From: GCA-2862585 sp965661345
GTDB taxonomy: Bacteria; Bacteroidota; Bacteroidia; Flavobacteriales; UBA7312
Direction: 5' to 3'
NCBI GenBank assembly: GCA_965661345.1
Contig: CBFIDK010000026.1
Coordinates: forward strand, 1 to 9,933
Length of the DNA: 9,933 nt
The translations under genes and the position numbers were made by a program. Positions 6,828 to 9,933 of this stretch are shown here, in pieces. The notes beneath the pieces were generated by a model. The model was not told the DNA's origin and searched no databases. It saw only the letters and a list, made by a program, of their open reading frames with translations. Position 1 is the first letter of the stretch. The number at the start of each line of letters is the position of its first letter.

Positions 6828-9314
6828 GTGTTGTTGGAAAATCATACAAACAATTTAATATACCATTCAAAAATAGCATATTTTCTTTGCTGCTTTTTAC
6901 TCACATTGTTGCTTTTTTCAACAAGCAATGCACAAGAAACTTATGTCGATTTTCAACCTTCCAATGATTCACTTTTATCTGATAATGCTATTGAAAGTAA
7001 GATTAATAGCTTTGCAAAAGATTCTATTGATTATGATTTAATTAATAACAAAGTTTTTCTTTTTAATGAAGCCGTAATCGAATTTGACGATATCGTTTTA
7101 AAAGCAGCATATATTGAACTCGATTCGGATAAGAATATTGTTTTTGCGAAAAGCCTCGTCAATGATTCAACTGGCGAAAATTATGGTTACCCAGAATTTA
7201 CTGAGAATGGAAAAAGCTTCATTGCCAAAGAAATAACCTACAATTTCAATACCCAAAAAGGTATTATTAAGGATGTAAAAACACAAGAAGGTGAAGGCTA
7301 TATTCTTGGCGAAAAGGTAAAGAAAAACCCTGATGATGTTGTTTATACCTCCGATGGAAGATATACAACTTGCAATAACGATATTCCACATTTTTCCATA
7401 AGAGCAAAAAAAATAAAGACTATTCCCAACAAAAAAATTATTACTGGACCAGCAATTTTAGAATTTGGTGGTGTCCCTACTCCTCTAGCAATACCGTTTG
7501 GTTTTTTTCCAAGTGAACAAAAACAAAGTTCTGGGATAATTTTTCCGTTTTACGGAGAATCTACTAATCTAGGTTTCTTTCTAAAAAATGGAGGGTATTA
7601 CTTGGCTTTGAGTGATTATATGGATTTATCTCTAGTTGGAGACATTTACAGTAAAGGCTCGTGGAATTTGAAATTAAACTCTAATTACAAAAGGCGCTAT
7701 CGGTACAGCGGAAATTTTAATATAAGTTATTCGAGCTTAAAGAGTGGCAACGAAATATTAGGAAATAATACTGACAAAAGAGACTTTTTTATTCGATGGA
7801 AACATCAACAAGATCCAAAATCAAATCCTAAAAGTCGTTTTTCTGCCAACATAAATGCTGGTAGTAGTTCCTTTCAACAAAACAATTCAACTTCCGATAG
7901 CGATTATTTGAGTAATACTTTCCAGTCTAGTATTTCCTATTCTAAAACATTTGCGAACTCAAACTTATCGGTTAATGTTAGGCATCGCCAGAATACACTT
8001 ACAAAAAATGTTGATTTAAATCTTCCAGAAGTTAATTACACTATTAATCGATTTTATCCTTTTAAAAAGTTCAATAAATCTTCTTCTAGAAAATGGTATG
8101 ATAAAATTGCTGTGAATTACTCCACTAATCTAAACAATACCGTTTCAGTAGCCGATTCTTTATTTTTTAACAAATCAACATTATCTGAATTTAGAAATGG
8201 TGTTCAGCACAGAATTCCAGTGTCAACATCATTTAAAGCAATGAAATATTTTACCTTCTCTCCTTCTTTTAACTATACCGAACGATGGTATTTTAATCGA
8301 ATAGAAAAAGAATGGCTAAACAATCAAGTATTTACGGATACTATTACGGGTTTTAACAGGGTTTACAATTACGGTTTTAATATTTCTGGAAATACTAAAC
8401 TCTATGGAAACTTTAATTTTTCTAAAGGCAAGCTAAAAGCCATAAGACACGTAATCAGCCCAAGTTTTAATTTCAATTTTACACCTGATTTTTCATCTTC
8501 AAACTATAATTTTTATGACGAAGTTCAAATTGACTCATTAGGGACTACACAGGTCTATTCTAACTATCAAAATGGCATTTACGGTTATCCAAGTCAGCAA
8601 GCGAGTAATAGCCTTAATCTTTCAATTGGGAACTTGTTAGAAATGAAAACAAGTACAAATGATACTGTAAATTCAATCAAAAAAATAAAACTCATAGAAA
8701 GCCTTAACATTTCTGCTAATTACAACTTTCTATCAGATTCACTAAACTTATCCTACATCAGAATAAATGGCCGCACCAGATTGTTAAACAAATTTGATGT
8801 AACATATAATAGCATTTATGATCCTTATCAAGAAGGTGACAATGGTCAGCGTATTAATACTTCTTATTTTTCTAAAACTTATCTACCTGCCCGATTGATA
8901 AATGCTAATACAAGTTTAAATTTCAGGCTAAGTGGGGGTAAAAATGACAAGAGTGAATCCGCATACTGGCTCGATTATTTGGACTTTGACATCCCGTGGA
9001 ATCTGAGTGTTAATTACACCTTATCGTATAATAAGTTATCAGCAAGTCAAGCACTAACTCAATCCCTTAATTTCTCTGGAGATTTAAAATTAACTGAAAA
9101 ATGGAAAATTGGGTTCAACTCAGGTTATGATTTTGACGCCAAGGACTTGAGTTATACGTCTCTAAATCTTTACCGAGATTTACATTGTTGGGAAATGCTC
9201 ATCAAATGGATTCCTTTTGGTTATCGACAAAGCTATAATTTTACAATTCGAGTAAAAGCTTCTGTACTTCAAGACCTAAAATGGGAAAGAAAAAAAGATT
9301 GGTACGATTATTAA
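6828..9314 (+). CDS. lptD: LPS-assembly outer-membrane protein LptD (Bacteroidota type)
   Basis: The protein has 828 residues. An N-terminal signal sequence has its hydrophobic core at about 17-33 and is likely cut before Gln36 ('SNAQ'). A periplasmic OstA-like domain spans about 65-215. From about 215 ('GVPTPLAIPFGFFPSEQKQSSGIIFPFYG') a large beta-barrel follows, with many alternating aromatic/polar strands, ending 'FTIRVKASVLQDLKWERKKDWYDY', the hallmark tail of this family. LptD places LPS in the outer leaflet. Mature cysteines are only Cys182 ('YTTCNND') and Cys787 ('DLHCWEM'). No in-frame ATG lies between the upstream stop (6819-6821) and the mature part. The start is therefore GTG 6828, or TTG 6831/6834; an ATG at 6826 is out of frame. 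The gene is divergent from the amidase operon and its stop overlaps the opposing trpG/pabA stop by 4 bp. The LptE partner is not seen here. Confidence 0.92.
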   Translation: MLLENHTNNLIYHSKIAYFLCCFLLTLLLFSTSNAQETYVDFQPSNDSLLSDNAIESKINSFAKDSIDYDLINNKVFLFNEAVIEFDDIVLKAAYIELDSDKNIVFAKSLVNDSTGENYGYPEFTENGKSFIAKEITYNFNTQKGIIKDVKTQEGEGYILGEKVKKNPDDVVYTSDGRYTTCNNDIPHFSIRAKKIKTIPNKKIITGPAILEFGGVPTPLAIPFGFFPSEQKQSSGIIFPFYGESTNLGFFLKNGGYYLALSDYMDLSLVGDIYSKGSWNLKLNSNYKRRYRYSGNFNISYSSLKSGNEILGNNTDKRDFFIRWKHQQDPKSNPKSRFSANINAGSSSFQQNNSTSDSDYLSNTFQSSISYSKTFANSNLSVNVRHRQNTLTKNVDLNLPEVNYTINRFYPFKKFNKSSSRKWYDKIAVNYSTNLNNTVSVADSLFFNKSTLSEFRNGVQHRIPVSTSFKAMKYFTFSPSFNYTERWYFNRIEKEWLNNQVFTDTITGFNRVYNYGFNISGNTKLYGNFNFSKGKLKAIRHVISPSFNFNFTPDFSSSNYNFYDEVQIDSLGTTQVYSNYQNGIYGYPSQQASNSLNLSIGNLLEMKTSTNDTVNSIKKIKLIESLNISANYNFLSDSLNLSYIRINGRTRLLNKFDVTYNSIYDPYQEGDNGQRINTSYFSKTYLPARLINANTSLNFRLSGGKNDKSESAYWLDYLDFDIPWNLSVNYTLSYNKLSASQALTQSLNFSGDLKLTEKWKIGFNSGYDFDAKDLSYTSLNLYRDLHCWEMLIKWIPFGYRQSYNFTIRVKASVLQDLKWERKKDWYDY
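6868..6875 (-). promoter_or_regulatory. Possible -7 box for the amidase operon, inside lptD
   Basis: Read on the minus strand the sequence is TATTTTTG, an exact TAnnTTTG match. It would place the transcription start near 6861 and a leader of about 85 bases before the amidase ATG. This puts the promoter within the lptD signal-peptide codons, overlapping the divergent transcript. No -33 box is evident and the motif could be chance. I saw no better -7 box closer to 6776. Confidence 0.22.
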
Positions 9315-9874
9315 GAGTTTATCCAATTTTTAAGTATAGTCGAGCCTTGAGTTGTCAATACTGATTCGGGATGAAATTGTAATCCTTTTACGTCGTAATT
9401 TTTATGACTAATAGACATTATCAAATCTTTTGATTTAGAAGTAATTTGTAAATCGTCACTTATGGAATTGGGGTCTATTACCCAAGAATGATAATGACCA
9501 ACAACAGTATTTTCACTTAGGCCAGAAAATAAAACTTCAGTCTTATCAATATAATCCAAATGAGACTTAACGCCATGCTTTACTTCACTCATATTAAGCA
9601 GTTTAGACCCGAATACTTCAGCAATAGCTTGATGCCCTAAGCAAATTCCAAAAATGCTTTTTGTTTTGTAAAATTATTTAATAAATGGGATTAACTGACC
9701 AGATTCTGAAGGTAAACCTGGCCCTGGTGACAATACTATTTTATCAAATGACTTTACGGATTTAAAATCCAATTCATCATTTCTTAGTACAGTTACATTC
9801 TCAACCATATCTTCAAGAAGATGGTATAGGTTAAATGTAAAGGAGTCGTAATTGTCAACTAGTAAAACGTTCAT
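9311..9874 (-). pseudogene. Anthranilate/aminodeoxychorismate synthase glutamine amidotransferase (TrpG/PabA type), interrupted by one in-frame stop
   Basis: The frame from ATG 9872-9874 to TAA 9311-9313 is 188 codons, the usual length for TrpG/PabA, and is interrupted only by TAA at 9674-9676 (codon 67). Before the stop are 'MNVLLVDNYDSFTFNL', 'RNDE' and 'IVLSPGPGLPSESGQLIPFIK'. After it, in the same frame, come 'FYKTKSIFGICLGHQAIAEVFG', 'VKHG', 'GHYHSW' and 'GLQFHPESVLT'. The nucleophile Cys (codon 78, bases 9641-9643) and the His168/Glu170 partners all lie after the stop, so the first fragment alone is inactive. The first downstream ATG (9592) also starts after the Cys. An intact protein would release ammonia from glutamine for chorismate amination to anthranilate (tryptophan) or aminodeoxychorismate (folate); which one cannot be decided here. 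All other motifs are intact, so this may be a fresh mutation, a sequencing error, or readthrough. Confidence 0.85.
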
Positions 9875-9876
9875 AT

Positions 9877-9933
9877 TTAGGGTAAATGCTTTGAAGCAAT
9901 AAATTTAGCCAATAAAAAATGAAATGCTTTTAT
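9877..9933 (-). CDS. 3' end of an unidentified upstream gene (partial)
   Basis: On the minus strand a frame is open from the right edge to TAA at 9877-9879, giving 18 residues ending 'AKFIASKHLP'. It ends 2 bp before the trpG/pabA ATG, a spacing like that in the other operon of this window, which suggests a co-transcribed gene. In this kind of context pabB/trpE or another chorismate gene might be expected, but the visible tail is too short to recognise and the call rests on spacing only. Confidence 0.4.
   Translation of the reverse strand: MKAFHFLLAKFIASKHLP

Noticed and set aside
9311..9592. A separate 93-residue gene starting at ATG 9592
   Set aside because: It is the C-terminal half of the amidotransferase, in frame with the first half, and would lack the catalytic Cys. 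There is no sign of an independent start.
9593..9680. Frameshift as the cause of the broken trpG/pabA
   Set aside because: The distance from the stop (first base 9676) to the downstream ATG (9592) is 84 bases, a multiple of three, and the codons between translate to the expected 'KSIFGICLGHQAIAEVFG' in the same frame. Only one substitution is needed.
1..9933. Defence system, mobile element, CRISPR or integrated element
   Set aside because: No transposase, integrase, repeat array, tRNA or compositional break was seen; all genes look like native core genes of a Bacteroidota chromosome.

Overview
The window (about one third GC) reads as the chromosome of a member of the Bacteroidota, most likely Flavobacteriia-like. 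The evidence is protein-level. There is a Bacteroidota-type OstA-like protein directly after purA, and a large LptD ending in the Flavobacteria-style 'LQDLKWERKKDWYDY' tail. An N-acetylmuramoyl-L-alanine amidase with a Bacteroidota-style C-terminal extension is transcribed divergently from lptD. Shine-Dalgarno sequences are not evident, and two TAnnTTTG motifs, the -7 box type of this phylum, lie near the divergent starts. No species can be named from the sequence alone.

Layout. Positions 1-150 (+) are the 3' end of purA. It is followed after 5 bp by an OstA/LptA-like envelope protein (156-1649, +). On the minus strand, six genes run from 6776 down to 1650 with junctions of -4, +5, -8, +3 and +1 bp, so they look like one operon: amidase, MCE/MlaD-type protein, membrane-anchored di-[4Fe-4S] protein, small HAD-fold protein, CCG-domain Fe-S protein, and a small conserved protein of unknown function. 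lptD (6828-9314, +) diverges from this operon across a 51-bp gap. At the right edge, on the minus strand, is an anthranilate/aminodeoxychorismate synthase glutamine amidotransferase (trpG/pabA type). It is interrupted by one in-frame TAA, and the last codons of an unidentified upstream gene precede it.

How the genes fit together. The main theme is building the cell envelope. The OstA-like protein and LptD are the periplasmic and outer-membrane ends of LPS transport, the MCE protein suggests lipid traffic between membranes, and the amidase cuts peptidoglycan. In the same operon is a two-protein membrane redox module of the HdrDE/DsrMK general type: a heme-b-like membrane domain plus ferredoxin domain in one polypeptide, and a CCG domain in the other. 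No dehydrogenase is visible beside it, so its electron donor and acceptor are unknown.

The region is compact. There is no non-coding stretch over 100 bp, and I see no tRNA, rRNA, CRISPR, insertion sequence or convincing terminator hairpin. Most of the window is conserved housekeeping content and I do not see a clearly new biological system. The points most worth a second look are the single stop codon inside an otherwise intact trpG/pabA, the redox module embedded in an envelope operon, the lone pair of cysteines in mature LptD, and the non-ATG starts of both Lpt genes.
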